Shown here: piece by piece, positions 16,484 to 25,692 of the stretch
Numbering within the stretch: position 1 is the first letter of the stretch
How the letters are laid out: the number at the start of each line of letters is the position of its first letter
NCBI RefSeq assembly: GCF_001816165.1
Contig: NZ_MDZC01000123.1
Coordinates: forward strand, 1 to 64,000
From: Hymenobacter glacialis
GTDB taxonomy: Bacteria > Bacteroidota > Bacteroidia > Cytophagales > Hymenobacteraceae
Direction of reading: 5' to 3'
Length of the DNA stretch: 64,000 nucleotides
Position numbers and translations under genes: made by a program
The notes under the pieces: generated by a model
The model's input: only the letters and a program-made list of their open reading frames with translations
Databases searched by the model: none
What the model was told of the DNA's origin: nothing

Positions 16484-18136
16484 CTACACCTTGCGCGCCG
16501 TATTGATGACGTTCACGCCGTTGAAGCGCGTGGTGGCCGAGCCGTGGCTCACCGACGAAACCTGCGAGGGCTGCCCTTTGCCGTCGAAGAACGTGCCGAA
16601 CAAGCGGTAGTCCGACTGGTCGCACGAGCCCGCACAGGCCCCCCAGAATTCCTGGGTGTTTGACTGGTACGCCACGTCCTCCAATGGCTCGGTGATTTTG
16701 CCTTTCTCGATGGCAAAGAAGAGCTGCCCGCCGAACTGGAAGTTGAAGCGCTGCTGGTCGATGGAAAACGAGCCAGCGCCGGCGATGTAAATGCCTTTGT
16801 CCACGCCCTTCACCATTTCGTCGGGGCTCATTTTGGCAGTGCCGGGGCGCAGGCTGATGTTGGGCATGCGCTGGAACTGCACGTCTTCCCACGACTGCGC
16901 GTAGGCGCAGCCATCCGACTCCTTCTGGCCCACGATGTGCGCCTGGTCCCTGATTTTCTGGTAGTTCACCAGCTTGCCGTCTTTGATGATGTCCCACTCG
17001 CGGGTTTTCACGCCTTCATCGTCGTAGCCCACGTTGCCCACCGAGCCCGGCTGCAGCTTATCGGCCACAATGTTTACCGCTTTGGAGCCGTAGGGCAGGT
17101 TTTTGGCCTTCCACTCTAAAGTCGCGAAGGAAGTGCCGGCAAAATTGGCCTCGTAGCCCAGCACGCGGTCCAGCTCCGTGGGGTGGCCTACCGATTCGTG
17201 GATGGTGAGTCCCAGGTGGCCGGGGTCCAGCACGAGGTCGTACTTGCCGGGCGTTACGGACTTCATGGTAAGCTTGGCCTTGGCTTGCTTGCCGGCCATG
17301 GCAGCATCGGCCAGTATGTCGTAGCGCAGCTTGTAGCCCACGGTGTTGGTGCCCTGGGGGCCGGCTATCTGCTGGCTGGCGCTGGGGTTCAGGTACTCGT
17401 AGCCCAGCCCGACGGGCGCACTCAGCGCCTCCCGCGAGCGGAATTTGCCGGTTTTGGTGTCCACGGCCGTGGCGTTGAATGTCGGCCACAGCCGGTGCAC
17501 GTCCTGGTCGATGTAGGAGCCGTCGGTGCTGGCAAAGTACTTCTGCTCGTTCACCTGAAACAGGCCCGAATTGATGTAGCTGGCGCCGTTGTCTAGGGCA
17601 GCGGCGTTGGCGGCCAGCAGCAAGTCCACTTTTTGTTTGATGGGCACCTCAAAAGCGCTTTGCTCAATGGGCGTTTTCCAGCTCACTTCACCGTAGCCCT
17701 GCTGCGGGGCCAGCTGCACGGGCTCCTTCAGCACCAGGCGGTTGGCCTTGGCAATGTCGGTGGCCACGCGGGCGGTAGCGGCCAGGCTGGCCTCGGTTAC
17801 CACGCTGGTGGAAGCAAAGCCCCAGCAGCCGTTCACCAGCACCCGAATGCCCACGCCGTAGCTCTCGGTGCTCACAATGTTCTGCACCTGCTTTTCGCGG
17901 GTGAATACATACTGGTTTAGGGAGCGGCCAATGCGCACGTCGGCGTAGCTGGCGCCGGCGGCTTTGGCCGCGTTCAGGGCCGCGTCGGCCAGCCGCTTTT
18001 TCATGATGACATCCGCGCCCGGCTCCAGCAGGCGGGCGGGGTCTACGGGGGTGTAGCCAAAGCCCGGCAGGCTGGGCAGCAAAAGGCCTCCGGCTGCCAG
18101 GCCGGTGAGTCCTACAAAGTCGCGTCTGTTCATCAT
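16484..18136 (-). CDS. TldD-like metallopeptidase with Tat-type signal, pair A
   Basis: A 550-residue TldD-family protein. The N-terminus MMNRRDFVGLTGLAAGGLLL has the twin arginines and hydrophobic core of a Tat signal. The zinc motif HExxxH is at 313-318 (TIHESVGH) within GHLGLTIHESVGHPTELDRV. A C-terminal cysteine in CAGSCDQSDYRLFG is in the place of the third zinc ligand of E. coli TldD. It ends with SHGSATTRFNGVNVINTARK, almost identical in all three copies. E. coli TldD is cytoplasmic, so a Tat signal would make this an exported version. Substrate unknown. Confidence 0.9.
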   Translation of the reverse strand: MMNRRDFVGLTGLAAGGLLLPSLPGFGYTPVDPARLLEPGADVIMKKRLADAALNAAKAAGASYADVRIGRSLNQYVFTREKQVQNIVSTESYGVGIRVLVNGCWGFASTSVVTEASLAATARVATDIAKANRLVLKEPVQLAPQQGYGEVSWKTPIEQSAFEVPIKQKVDLLLAANAAALDNGASYINSGLFQVNEQKYFASTDGSYIDQDVHRLWPTFNATAVDTKTGKFRSREALSAPVGLGYEYLNPSASQQIAGPQGTNTVGYKLRYDILADAAMAGKQAKAKLTMKSVTPGKYDLVLDPGHLGLTIHESVGHPTELDRVLGYEANFAGTSFATLEWKAKNLPYGSKAVNIVADKLQPGSVGNVGYDDEGVKTREWDIIKDGKLVNYQKIRDQAHIVGQKESDGCAYAQSWEDVQFQRMPNISLRPGTAKMSPDEMVKGVDKGIYIAGAGSFSIDQQRFNFQFGGQLFFAIEKGKITEPLEDVAYQSNTQEFWGACAGSCDQSDYRLFGTFFDGKGQPSQVSSVSHGSATTRFNGVNVINTARKV

Positions 18137-18168
18137 AAAAGTGCAGCGGAAAAGGGGGTAAAGAAAAA

Positions 18169-18276
18169 AACGTCATGCGGAGCGCCGCCGAACCATCCCG
18201 CGTGCAATAGTAACCCAATTAAACACGGGAATACTCGTGGCACGCAAGATGATTCGGCGGCGCTCCGCATGACGTT
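18169..18276. repeat. Palindromic intergenic repeat, CATGCTGAG family, copy 4
   Basis: Arms AACGTCATGCGGAGCGCCGC and GGCGCTCCGCATGACGTT, with compensating changes (CTGAG to CGGAG on both arms) that keep the palindrome. It lies between pair A TldD and pair B TldE. Paired changes suggest selection or gene conversion for hairpin formation. Confidence 0.9.
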
Positions 18277-18298
18277 GCGCATAACGCGCTAAAGAATT

Positions 18299-19633
18299 TT
18301 ATACCGCGTCAGACAAGCTCGTGAACGTGAAGTCCCGAATCTTCAGCGGGGGCACCAGGTTGCCGCCCAACCGCACCGGCTTGCCAATGGCTTCCAGGTT
18401 GTTGAGCATGATGATGGGGCTTTCGTTGAAGCGGAAGTTCTTCACCGGGAACTTGATTTGGCCGTTCTCAATGTAGAAGGTTCCGTCGCGCGTCAGGCCG
18501 GTGTAGAGCAGCGTCTGCGGGTCTACCGGGCGGATGTACCACAGGCGCGTCACCAGAATGCCTTTGGCCGTACCCTTAATCAGGTCGGCGGTGGTTTGCG
18601 TGCCGCCTTCCATTATCCAGCCGCCGGGGCGGGGCAGGTCGGGAATGCCGGCCTTCTGCGCCCAGAAACGCGAAGAGTAGAGGTTTTTCACCACGCCCTT
18701 CTCAATCCAGGTCACGCGTTTCTGCGGCCGGCCATCGCCCGAAAACATCAGGTCGGGAATCTCGGCGTTCATCGGGTCGGAGTAGATGGTCACCCGCTCA
18801 TCGAACAGCTTTTCACCCTTGCGGTTGCCGCCGCCTTTCTTGCTCAGGAAGCTGCGGCCTTCGTCGGCGTTACGCGCGTCAAAGCTGCCCATCAAAGCCG
18901 CCATCAACGAGGTGTCTACATTGGAAACCAGGGCGTTGGGCTCCAGAATAACCGTGTACTTGCCCGGCTCCAGGGCCCGGGCCTTCATAGACGACGACGC
19001 TTTGTCGGCGGCCACGCGGGTGAGGCGGGCGGCGTCAAACTTGCTCGCGTCGGTGTAGTCGGCGGCGGCGTAGCCGGAGCCCGTGCCGTCGGGCGTGCGC
19101 ACCGTCACCGAAAACTCCACGTTGGTGGACTGCTGGTAAGCCTCCAGTCCTTTGGAATTGCGCTTGGCCACAAAGCCGGCCGTGTCTACCAGAAAGGCGG
19201 CGGAGCTCAACTTGCGCTGGTCGCAGAGGCCGGTGCTGGCCCCCATTTGCTGGGCGCGGTAGTCGGGGGTGATGGCAGCCGTGGAAGCGGCAAAGGCCTT
19301 GCTGCTGGTGCCGTACTCCTGCGGGCCCAGCAGGGGCATGTACTCGGGGCTTTCGGGCGCAAGTCGGGCTATTTCCTCGGCCCGTTGCACGCAGCGGCGC
19401 AGCGTGGCGTCGTCAAACTCGTTGCAGGTGGCCACGCCGCTGCGCTTGCCGAAGCGGCTTTCCACGCCCAGCGACACGTTGTCTACGGCGCCGGCCGTGC
19501 TGATGCTGTTGCGGGCCGAGCGCACGTTGCCGCCAATCCGGCCGTTGAGGGTTACCTCGCATTCGTCGGCGGTGCTGAAGCTCAGCACCTTTTTGAGAAT
19601 GCTCTGAGCTTCGTCTTTAGAAAGAATTGCCAT
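18299..19633 (-). CDS. TldE/PmbA-like protein, pair B
   Basis: A 444-residue TldE-type protein starting MAILSKDEAQSILKKVLSFS and ending FTFTSLSDAV. It lacks HExxxH, as TldE proteins do. It shares long identical blocks with copies A and C (for example EEIARLAPESPEYMPLLGPQ and KKGGGNRKGEKLFDERVTIY), so the three arose by duplication within this lineage. Differences concentrate in the middle (about residues 105-260), which may set partner or substrate choice. Confidence 0.9.
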   Translation of the reverse strand: MAILSKDEAQSILKKVLSFSTADECEVTLNGRIGGNVRSARNSISTAGAVDNVSLGVESRFGKRSGVATCNEFDDATLRRCVQRAEEIARLAPESPEYMPLLGPQEYGTSSKAFAASTAAITPDYRAQQMGASTGLCDQRKLSSAAFLVDTAGFVAKRNSKGLEAYQQSTNVEFSVTVRTPDGTGSGYAAADYTDASKFDAARLTRVAADKASSSMKARALEPGKYTVILEPNALVSNVDTSLMAALMGSFDARNADEGRSFLSKKGGGNRKGEKLFDERVTIYSDPMNAEIPDLMFSGDGRPQKRVTWIEKGVVKNLYSSRFWAQKAGIPDLPRPGGWIMEGGTQTTADLIKGTAKGILVTRLWYIRPVDPQTLLYTGLTRDGTFYIENGQIKFPVKNFRFNESPIIMLNNLEAIGKPVRLGGNLVPPLKIRDFTFTSLSDAV

Positions 19634-19663
19634 GTGGTTAGCTTATTTTGAGTTTAGTCAGCC

Positions 19664-19756
19664 CGTCATGCTGAGCTTGCCGAAGCATCTCTACCGCAAT
19701 AGTAAATGGATTACTTACGCGGTAGAGATGCTTCGACTACGCTCAGCATGACGTTC
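19664..19756. repeat. Palindromic intergenic repeat, CATGCTGAG family, copy 5
   Basis: Arms CGTCATGCTGAGCTTGCCGA and ACGCTCAGCATGACGTT with inner TCTACCGC / GCGGTAGA. It fills the TldD-TldE gap of pair B. Confidence 0.9.
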
Positions 19757-19770
19757 CTCTAAGACATTCG

Positions 19771-21423
19771 TTATCCGATTTTGCGGGCGGTGTTGATGAC
19801 GTTCACGCCGTTGAAGCGCGTGGTGGCCGAGCCGTGGCTCACGGCCGAGCTTTGCGAGGGCTGGCCCTTGCCGTCGTTGAACGCGCCAAACAGGCGGTAG
19901 TCGCTCTGGTCGCACACGGCCGAGCAGCTGTTCCAGAATTCCTGGGTGTTGGCTTGGTAAGCCACGTCTTCGAGCATGCCCGTAATCTGGCCCTTTTCGA
20001 TGGCGTAGAACACCTGCCCGCCAAACTGGAAGTTGTAGCGCTGCTGGTCGATGGAGAAGGAGCCGTTGCCGGCGATGTAAATACCCTTGTCCACGTTTTT
20101 CACCATCTCGTCTACGCTCAGCTTGGTTTTGCCGGGCTGCAGGCTCACGTTGGGCATGCGCTGGAACTGCACGTCGGCCCAGTTCTGGGCGTAGCAGCAG
20201 CCGTCCGATTCGTTCTGACCCACCATGTGGGCCTGGTCCCGGATTTTCTGGTAGTCCACCAGCGTGCCCTCTTTAATAAGGTCCCACTGCTTGGTTTTCA
20301 CGCCCTCATCATCGTAGCCCACCGCACCCAGCGAGCCGGGCTGCAGCTTGTCGGCCACAATGTTCACCAGCTTCGAGCCGTAAGGGATGTTCTTGGCTTT
20401 CCACTCCAGGGTGGCGAAGGAAGTGCCGGCGTAGTTGGCCTCGTAGCCCAGCACGCGGTCGAGCTCCAGCGGGTGGCCCACCGATTCGTGGATGGTCAGG
20501 CCCAGGTGATGGGGGTCGAGCACGAGGTCGTACTTACCGGGCGTCACCGACTTGGCGGTCAGCTTCTGCTTCACCTGCTTGGTAGCGGAGGCCACGTCTT
20601 CCAGCATGTCGTAGCTGCTTTTGTAGCCCACCACGTCCGAGCCAGCGGGGCCGGCAATCTTGTCGGAAGCCTTGGGCGTGAGGTACTCGTAGCCCAGGCC
20701 CATGGGCGAGCTCAGGGCCTGCCGCGTCCGGAACTTGCCCGAGGCCCGGTCAATGGCCGTGACGCCAAAGCTGGGGTAGATGCGGTGGATGTCCTGGTCG
20801 ATGTACGAGCCGTCGGTGCTGGCGAAGTACTTCTGCTCGTTTACCTGCTGAATGGTGGAGTTGATAAAAGATGCGCCCATGTCCAACGCTTTCGCATTGA
20901 CGCTCAGGAGTAAATCAACCTTGTCTTTAATCGGTACTTCAAAGGCATTTTGCTGAATGGGCGTTTTCCAGCTCACTTCGCCGTGGCCTTTAACTGGGGC
21001 CAGCTGCACCTTTTCCTTCTGCACTTTGGAGTTGGCTTTGGCAATCTGCACGGCCAGCTGCGCGGCTTTAGCAATGCCCGCTTCGGTCACCGAGTTGGTG
21101 GCGGCAAAGCCCCAGGTGCCGTTGGCAATCACGCGGATGCCGGCGCCGTAGCTTTCGGTGCTCGAGATGCCCTGCACCTGCTTTTCGCGGGTGAACACGT
21201 TTTGGTTGAGGGAGCGGCCTATGCGCACGTCGGCGTAGGTGGCGCCCGCGGCCTTGGCGGCATTGAGGCCGGCATCGGCCAGGCGCTTTTTGATGGCTAC
21301 GTCCACGCCGGGCTCCAGCAGGCGGGCCGGGTCCACGAGGTTGCCGGCAAAACCGGGGAAAGTAGGAATGAACAGGGCGCCAGCCGCCAGGCCGGAGAGT
21401 CCCACAAAGTCGCGTCTTTTCAT
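19771..21423 (-). CDS. TldD-like metallopeptidase with Tat-type signal, pair B
   Basis: A 550-residue TldD homologue read from ATG 21423 (MKRRDFVGLSGLAAGALFIP). The frame extends upstream into a repeat, which was rejected. Tat-type twin arginines, the HESVGH zinc motif (LTIHESVGHPLELDRV) and the late cysteine (SCSAVCDQSDYRLFG) are present. A reduced-looking variant stretch ESDGCCYAQ carries two adjacent cysteines, whereas copy A has GCAYAQ. It is organised like the other pairs, TldD upstream of TldE. Confidence 0.9.
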   Translation of the reverse strand: MKRRDFVGLSGLAAGALFIPTFPGFAGNLVDPARLLEPGVDVAIKKRLADAGLNAAKAAGATYADVRIGRSLNQNVFTREKQVQGISSTESYGAGIRVIANGTWGFAATNSVTEAGIAKAAQLAVQIAKANSKVQKEKVQLAPVKGHGEVSWKTPIQQNAFEVPIKDKVDLLLSVNAKALDMGASFINSTIQQVNEQKYFASTDGSYIDQDIHRIYPSFGVTAIDRASGKFRTRQALSSPMGLGYEYLTPKASDKIAGPAGSDVVGYKSSYDMLEDVASATKQVKQKLTAKSVTPGKYDLVLDPHHLGLTIHESVGHPLELDRVLGYEANYAGTSFATLEWKAKNIPYGSKLVNIVADKLQPGSLGAVGYDDEGVKTKQWDLIKEGTLVDYQKIRDQAHMVGQNESDGCCYAQNWADVQFQRMPNVSLQPGKTKLSVDEMVKNVDKGIYIAGNGSFSIDQQRYNFQFGGQVFYAIEKGQITGMLEDVAYQANTQEFWNSCSAVCDQSDYRLFGAFNDGKGQPSQSSAVSHGSATTRFNGVNVINTARKIG

Positions 21424-21441
21424 GTGTATTGTTTGCTTTAA

Positions 21442-21551
21442 AACGTCATGCTGAGCCTGCCGAAGCACCTCTATCGCACAAGTAATCAATTAGTAATGAG
21501 GTAGAGGTGCTTGGCTATGCCGACCTACGGTTCAGCAAGCTCAGCATGACG
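21442..21551. repeat. Palindromic intergenic repeat, CATGCTGAG family, copy 6
   Basis: Arms AACGTCATGCTGAGCCTGCC and AGCTCAGCATGACG, inner CTCTATC / GTAGAG. The right side contains an extra unpaired stretch (ATGCCGACCTACGGTTC), an insertion compared with the other copies. Confidence 0.85.
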
Positions 21552-21573
21552 ACCTTTTGGCTGCGAACTTAAT

Positions 21574-22893
21574 CTATACCGCGTCGGAAAGACTGGTGAA
21601 GGTGAAGTCCCGAATCTTCAGCGGGGGCACCAGATTGCCGCCCAACCGCACCGGCTTGCCCACGGCCTCCAGGTTGTTGAGCATGATAACCGGGCTTTCG
21701 TTGAAGCGGAAGTTCTTCACCGGGAACTTGATTTGGCCGTTTTCGATGTAAAAGGTTCCGTCGCGGGTCAGGCCGGTGTAGAGCAAGGTCTGCGGGTCTA
21801 CGGCCCGAATGTACCAGAGGCGCGTCACCAGAATGCCCTTGGCCGTACCCTTTATCAGGTCGGCGGTGCTTTGCGAGCCGCCTTCCATAATCCAGCCGCC
21901 GGGAGGGGGCAGGTCGGGAATGCCCGCCTTCTGCGCCCAGAACTGCGAGGTGTAGAGGTTCTTCACCACGCCTTTGTCAATCCAAGTGGTTTTCTGCTGG
22001 GGGCGGCCGTCACCGGCGAAGGTCTGGTCGGGTACTTCGGCGTTGGTGGGGTCCGAGTAAATGGTCACCCGCTCGTCGAAGAGCTTGTCGCCCTTGCGAT
22101 TGCCGCCGCCTTTTTTGCTCAGGAAGCTGCGGCCTTCGTCGGCGTTGCGCGCGTCCATCGAGCGCATCATGTTGCTAAGCAAATCCACGGCCGCGGCCGG
22201 CTCCAGAATCACGGTGTACTTGCCGGGCTCCAGGGCCTTGGCTTTCACCGACGACGCAGCCTTGTCGGCGGCCACGCGGGTGAGGCGGGCGGCGTCAAAC
22301 TTGGCTAAGTCCGTGTAGTTGGCAATGGCGTAGCCCGAGCCCTGGCCGTCGGCGGTGCGCACCGTGATGGTGAAGTCCAGGTTGGTGAGGCGCTGGTATG
22401 CTTCCAGCCCTTTGGTGTTGCGCTTGGCCACGAAGCCGGCCGAGTCGTTGAAAAAGGCTGCCGACGACAGCTTCCGGGCTTCGCACAGCGCCATGCTGGC
22501 CCCAATCTGCTGGGCGCGGTAGTCGGGCGTGATGTCGGCCGTGCGCTGGGCAAAGGCCGCCGGCGAGGCCAGGTACTTTTGCGGGCCCAGGAAGGGCACG
22601 TACTCCGGGCTTTCGGGCGCGAGCCGGGCAATTTCTTCGGCCCGCTGCACGCAGCGGCGCAGGCTGGCCTCGTCGAACTCGTTGCAAGTAGCCACGCCGC
22701 TGCGCTTGCCAAAACGCGACTGCACGCCCAGCGACACGTTATCGGCGGTGCCGGCCGTGCTGATGGTATTGCGCGCCGAGCGGACGTTGCCGCTGATGCT
22801 GCCGTTGAGGGTCGCCTCGCACTCGTCGGCGGTGCTGTACGAGAGGACTTTTTTCAGGATGTCCTGTGCCTCGGTTTGAGAGAGAATGGCCAT
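21574..22893 (-). CDS. TldE/PmbA-like protein, pair C
   Basis: A 439-residue TldE-type protein starting MAILSQTEAQDILKKVLSYS and ending FTFTSLSDAV. It has no zinc motif. It is slightly shorter than copies A and B because of a missing segment near residue 240, where copy B reads LVSNVDTSLMAALMGSF and this one LSNMMRSM. Otherwise block-wise identical to the other two. It belongs with the TldD copy at 23046-24695. Confidence 0.9.
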   Translation of the reverse strand: MAILSQTEAQDILKKVLSYSTADECEATLNGSISGNVRSARNTISTAGTADNVSLGVQSRFGKRSGVATCNEFDEASLRRCVQRAEEIARLAPESPEYVPFLGPQKYLASPAAFAQRTADITPDYRAQQIGASMALCEARKLSSAAFFNDSAGFVAKRNTKGLEAYQRLTNLDFTITVRTADGQGSGYAIANYTDLAKFDAARLTRVAADKAASSVKAKALEPGKYTVILEPAAAVDLLSNMMRSMDARNADEGRSFLSKKGGGNRKGDKLFDERVTIYSDPTNAEVPDQTFAGDGRPQQKTTWIDKGVVKNLYTSQFWAQKAGIPDLPPPGGWIMEGGSQSTADLIKGTAKGILVTRLWYIRAVDPQTLLYTGLTRDGTFYIENGQIKFPVKNFRFNESPVIMLNNLEAVGKPVRLGGNLVPPLKIRDFTFTSLSDAV

Positions 22894-22926
22894 GATTTCA
22901 AGTTTGAAGATGCTGGATAAATTCAG

Positions 22927-23029
22927 AACGTCATGCTGAGCGTAGCCGAAGCATCTCGCATGTAGAAGTAATTAATAGCAAGCTCAACGAAGCGAGCGAG
23001 ATGCTTCGGCTGCGCTCAGCATGACGTTC
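22927..23029. repeat. Palindromic intergenic repeat, CATGCTGAG family, copy 7
   Basis: Arms AACGTCATGCTGAGCGTAGC and GCTGCGCTCAGCATGACGTT with CGAAGCATCTCGC / GCGAGATGCTTCG inside. It occupies the TldD-TldE gap of pair C. Confidence 0.9.
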
Positions 23030-23045
23030 TATTAACGACGTTCAA

Positions 23046-24695
23046 TTACCCGATTTTGCGGGCGGTGTTGATGACGTTCACGCCGTTGAAGCGCGTGGTG
23101 GCCGAGCCGTGGCTCACGGCCGATACCTGCGAGGGCTGGCCCTTGCCATCGAAGAAAGAGCCAAACAGACGGTAGTCCGACTCGTCGCAGATGGCCGAGC
23201 AGCTGTTCCAGAATTCCTGGGTGTTGGCCTGATAGGCCACGTCCTCAATCATCTCCGTGATTTTGCCTTTCTCGATGGCGTAAAACACCTGCCCGCCAAA
23301 CTGGAAGTTGTAGCGCTGCTGGTCGATGGAGTAGGAGCCGCGCCCGGCGATGTAGACGCCCTTGTCCACGTTTTTCACCATCTCGTCCACGCTCATTTTG
23401 GCGGTGCCGGGCTGCAGGCTCACGTTGGGCATGCGCTGGAACTGCACCGCATCCCAGGAGTCAGCGTAGCAGCAGCCGTCCGACTCATTCTGGCCCACGA
23501 TGTGCGCCTGGTCCCGGATTTTTTGGTAGTCCACCAGCATGCCTTCCTTGATGAGGTCCCAACGCTTGGTTTTCACGCCCTCATCATCATAGCCCACCGC
23601 GCCCAGCGAGCCGGGCTGCAGCTTGTCGGCCACAATGTTGACCAGCTTCGAGCCAAACGGAATTTTCTTGGCTTTCCACTCCAAGGTGGCGAAGCTGGTG
23701 CCGGCGTAGTTGGCCTCGTAGCCCAGCACGCGGTCCAGCTCGGTGGGGTGGCCTACCGATTCGTGAATGGTCAGGCCCAGGTGGTTGGGGTCGAGCACGA
23801 GGTCGTACTTGCCGGGCGTCACCGACTTGGCGGTCAGCTTTTGCTTGGCCTGCTTGCCGGCCAGGGCGGCGTCCTCCAGTATGTCGTAGCTGTTGCGGTA
23901 GCCGATGAGGCCCGTGCCGGCCGGGCCGGCGATTTTGTCGACGGCCTTGGGCGTGAGGTACTCGTAGCCCAGGCCCATGGGGGCGCTCAGCGCATCGCGG
24001 GTCCGGAACTTGCCAGTGGCCCGGTCGATGGCCGTGACGCTGAACGTGGGCCAGATGCGGTGCACGTCCTGGTCGATGTAGGAGCCGTCGGTGCTGGCGA
24101 AGTACTTCTGCTCGTTGATTTGGAACAGCGAGGAGTTCACGAACGAGGCGCCGTTGTCGGTGGCCTTGGCGTTGGCGGCCAGCAGCAGCTCCACTTTCTG
24201 CGCCACCGGCACCTCAAAGGAGTTCTGCTGAATGGGCGTTTTCCAGGTTACTTCGCCGAAGCCTTTCACGGGGGCCAGCTGCACCTTCTCCTTCTGCACT
24301 TTGGCGTTGGCTTTGGCAATGGCCACGGCCAGCTGGGCGGCTTTCGCCAGGCCGGCCTCGGTCACGGTGTTGGTGGCGGCAAAGCCCCAGGTGCCGTTGG
24401 CCAGCACCCGCACACCGGCCCCAAAGCTCTCGCCGCTGGCGATGTTCTGCACCTGCTTTTCGCGGGTGAAAATGCTTTGATTTAGATAGCGGCCAATGCG
24501 CACGTCGGCGTAGGTGGCACCGGCGGTTTTGGCGGCGTTGAGCGCGGCGTCGGCCATGTGCTTGTTCACGGCCGGGTCGATGCCTTCCAGCAAACGGGAC
24601 GGGTCAACGGAGGTGCCACCCAGGCTGGGGAAGGCGGGGAGAAACAGGGCGCCAGCCGCCAGGCCGGAAAGTCCCACAAAGTCGCGGCGTTTCAA
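23046..24695 (-). CDS. TldD-like metallopeptidase with Tat-type signal, pair C
   Basis: A 549-residue TldD homologue, probably the first gene of the three-pair array. Alignment with the other copies puts the start at 24695, where the codon is TTG rather than ATG (product MKRRDFVGLSGLAAGALFLP). This is the only copy with a rare start codon, which may lower its expression. Twin arginines, HESVGH (LTIHESVGHPTELDRV) and the C-terminal cysteine (SCSAICDESDYRLFG) are intact. A candidate promoter lies about 100 bases upstream. Confidence 0.9.
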   Translation of the reverse strand: MKRRDFVGLSGLAAGALFLPAFPSLGGTSVDPSRLLEGIDPAVNKHMADAALNAAKTAGATYADVRIGRYLNQSIFTREKQVQNIASGESFGAGVRVLANGTWGFAATNTVTEAGLAKAAQLAVAIAKANAKVQKEKVQLAPVKGFGEVTWKTPIQQNSFEVPVAQKVELLLAANAKATDNGASFVNSSLFQINEQKYFASTDGSYIDQDVHRIWPTFSVTAIDRATGKFRTRDALSAPMGLGYEYLTPKAVDKIAGPAGTGLIGYRNSYDILEDAALAGKQAKQKLTAKSVTPGKYDLVLDPNHLGLTIHESVGHPTELDRVLGYEANYAGTSFATLEWKAKKIPFGSKLVNIVADKLQPGSLGAVGYDDEGVKTKRWDLIKEGMLVDYQKIRDQAHIVGQNESDGCCYADSWDAVQFQRMPNVSLQPGTAKMSVDEMVKNVDKGVYIAGRGSYSIDQQRYNFQFGGQVFYAIEKGKITEMIEDVAYQANTQEFWNSCSAICDESDYRLFGSFFDGKGQPSQVSAVSHGSATTRFNGVNVINTARKIG

Positions 24696-24798
24696 AAGAG
24701 AATAGAGGTTCTGTTATGAGAAAAAGCAGGTTCGAAAAGAAGGGACTTAAATCTTCACTGATAAGACAGTTGAAAAAGCCCGCCGTTGCGTCGCTGCC

Positions 24799-24806
24799 CA
24801 AACTTA
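24799..24806 (-). promoter_or_regulatory. Candidate -7 box upstream of the TldD/TldE array
   Basis: On the minus strand the sequence reads TAAGTTTG, an exact TAnnTTTG match, about 100 bases before the TTG start of the first TldD gene. A TTTTG lies upstream at a spacing shorter than usual (13 bases), so the -33 element is doubtful. Confidence 0.4.
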
Positions 24807-24882
24807 GGTCAAGTTTGAACAAAATTCCCTTTTTGGGCCGTGCCCGAGCGTAAATAATTATGGGGTGCCGGTCCCGGCGCTG

Positions 24883-25692
24883 CTACCTGGTGGCGCGCCA
24901 CGTAACGGTCATGCCCGAAGCGCCGCTGCCAAAGTAGGCCGGTGCCAGGCCAATGCCCCGCCCAATGGACTTGCGGCCCCAGCGGTTGCGGTGGCTGAGG
25001 TAGGCCAGGTGAGCGGAGAGGATGCCAAACCCCGCGCCGGCCACCACGTCGCTCTGCCAGTGCTTGTCGTTTATCATGCGCAGGGCCGCCACGCTGCTGG
25101 CAATGGTGTAGGCCCCCACGCCATACCACTGGCTTTTGTCGCGGAACTCGGTGTGCACAATGCTGGCGGCCAGAAATGCCTGCGCCGTGTGTCCCGAAGG
25201 GAACGATTGGTTGTTGGAGCCATCGGGGCGTATCTCACGGCTCAGGAACTTCACGGCATACACCGAAGCCAGCATTATAGCTTCGCCCTTGGCAATAATG
25301 AGCAGGGTGTTGAGGCGGTCATCCCGCGACTCGACGCCGGCAAGGGCCACAGCACCCAGTTCCAGGTAGGGCAGAAAGATGACGGTGTTGTCAATCATAC
25401 TATTCACCGGCCGGAACTGCTTGCGGACAAACTCCCGATTTTGGCGGTTGATGCCCGCATTGCCCTGCGCCGTGATGGCTCCATAGGTAATAAGCGCCGC
25501 CGGAATAACGGTGGCCCGGAAAAGCTTGCTCTTGTACCACTGCGCTTTCTCTGGCGAAGACACGCCGGCGGGGTTTGCATACTTGCGCGTGGTATCGGGC
25601 GCGGGTACCGGCACCACTTGGGCAAAAGCCGGATGGATGCCCCCAATCAGCAAGGCGACAGCAGCAATACGGGTGAGGAGAAACGTGCGCAT
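24883..25692 (-). CDS. PAP2-family membrane phosphatase
   Basis: A 269-residue protein with a signal peptide or first helix (MRTFLLTRIAAVALLIGGIH, AQ cleavage). It has the three PAP2 phosphatase motifs: K148-x6-RP (KFLSREIRP), PSGH at 165-168 (FPSGHTAQAF), and a third motif with His211 and Asp215 (INDKHWQSDVVAG). Such enzymes dephosphorylate lipid phosphates, for example undecaprenyl pyrophosphate, at the membrane. It is monocistronic, and the 295 bases upstream (25693-25987) contain no further gene. Confidence 0.9.
   Translation of the reverse strand: MRTFLLTRIAAVALLIGGIHPAFAQVVPVPAPDTTRKYANPAGVSSPEKAQWYKSKLFRATVIPAALITYGAITAQGNAGINRQNREFVRKQFRPVNSMIDNTVIFLPYLELGAVALAGVESRDDRLNTLLIIAKGEAIMLASVYAVKFLSREIRPDGSNNQSFPSGHTAQAFLAASIVHTEFRDKSQWYGVGAYTIASSVAALRMINDKHWQSDVVAGAGFGILSAHLAYLSHRNRWGRKSIGRGIGLAPAYFGSGASGMTVTWRATR

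Noticed and set aside
23109..24485. Long plus-strand frame opposite TldD copy C (and equivalents opposite copies A and B)
   Set aside because: The similar antisense frames follow from the paralogy of the sense genes, and the products are low-complexity without any domain.
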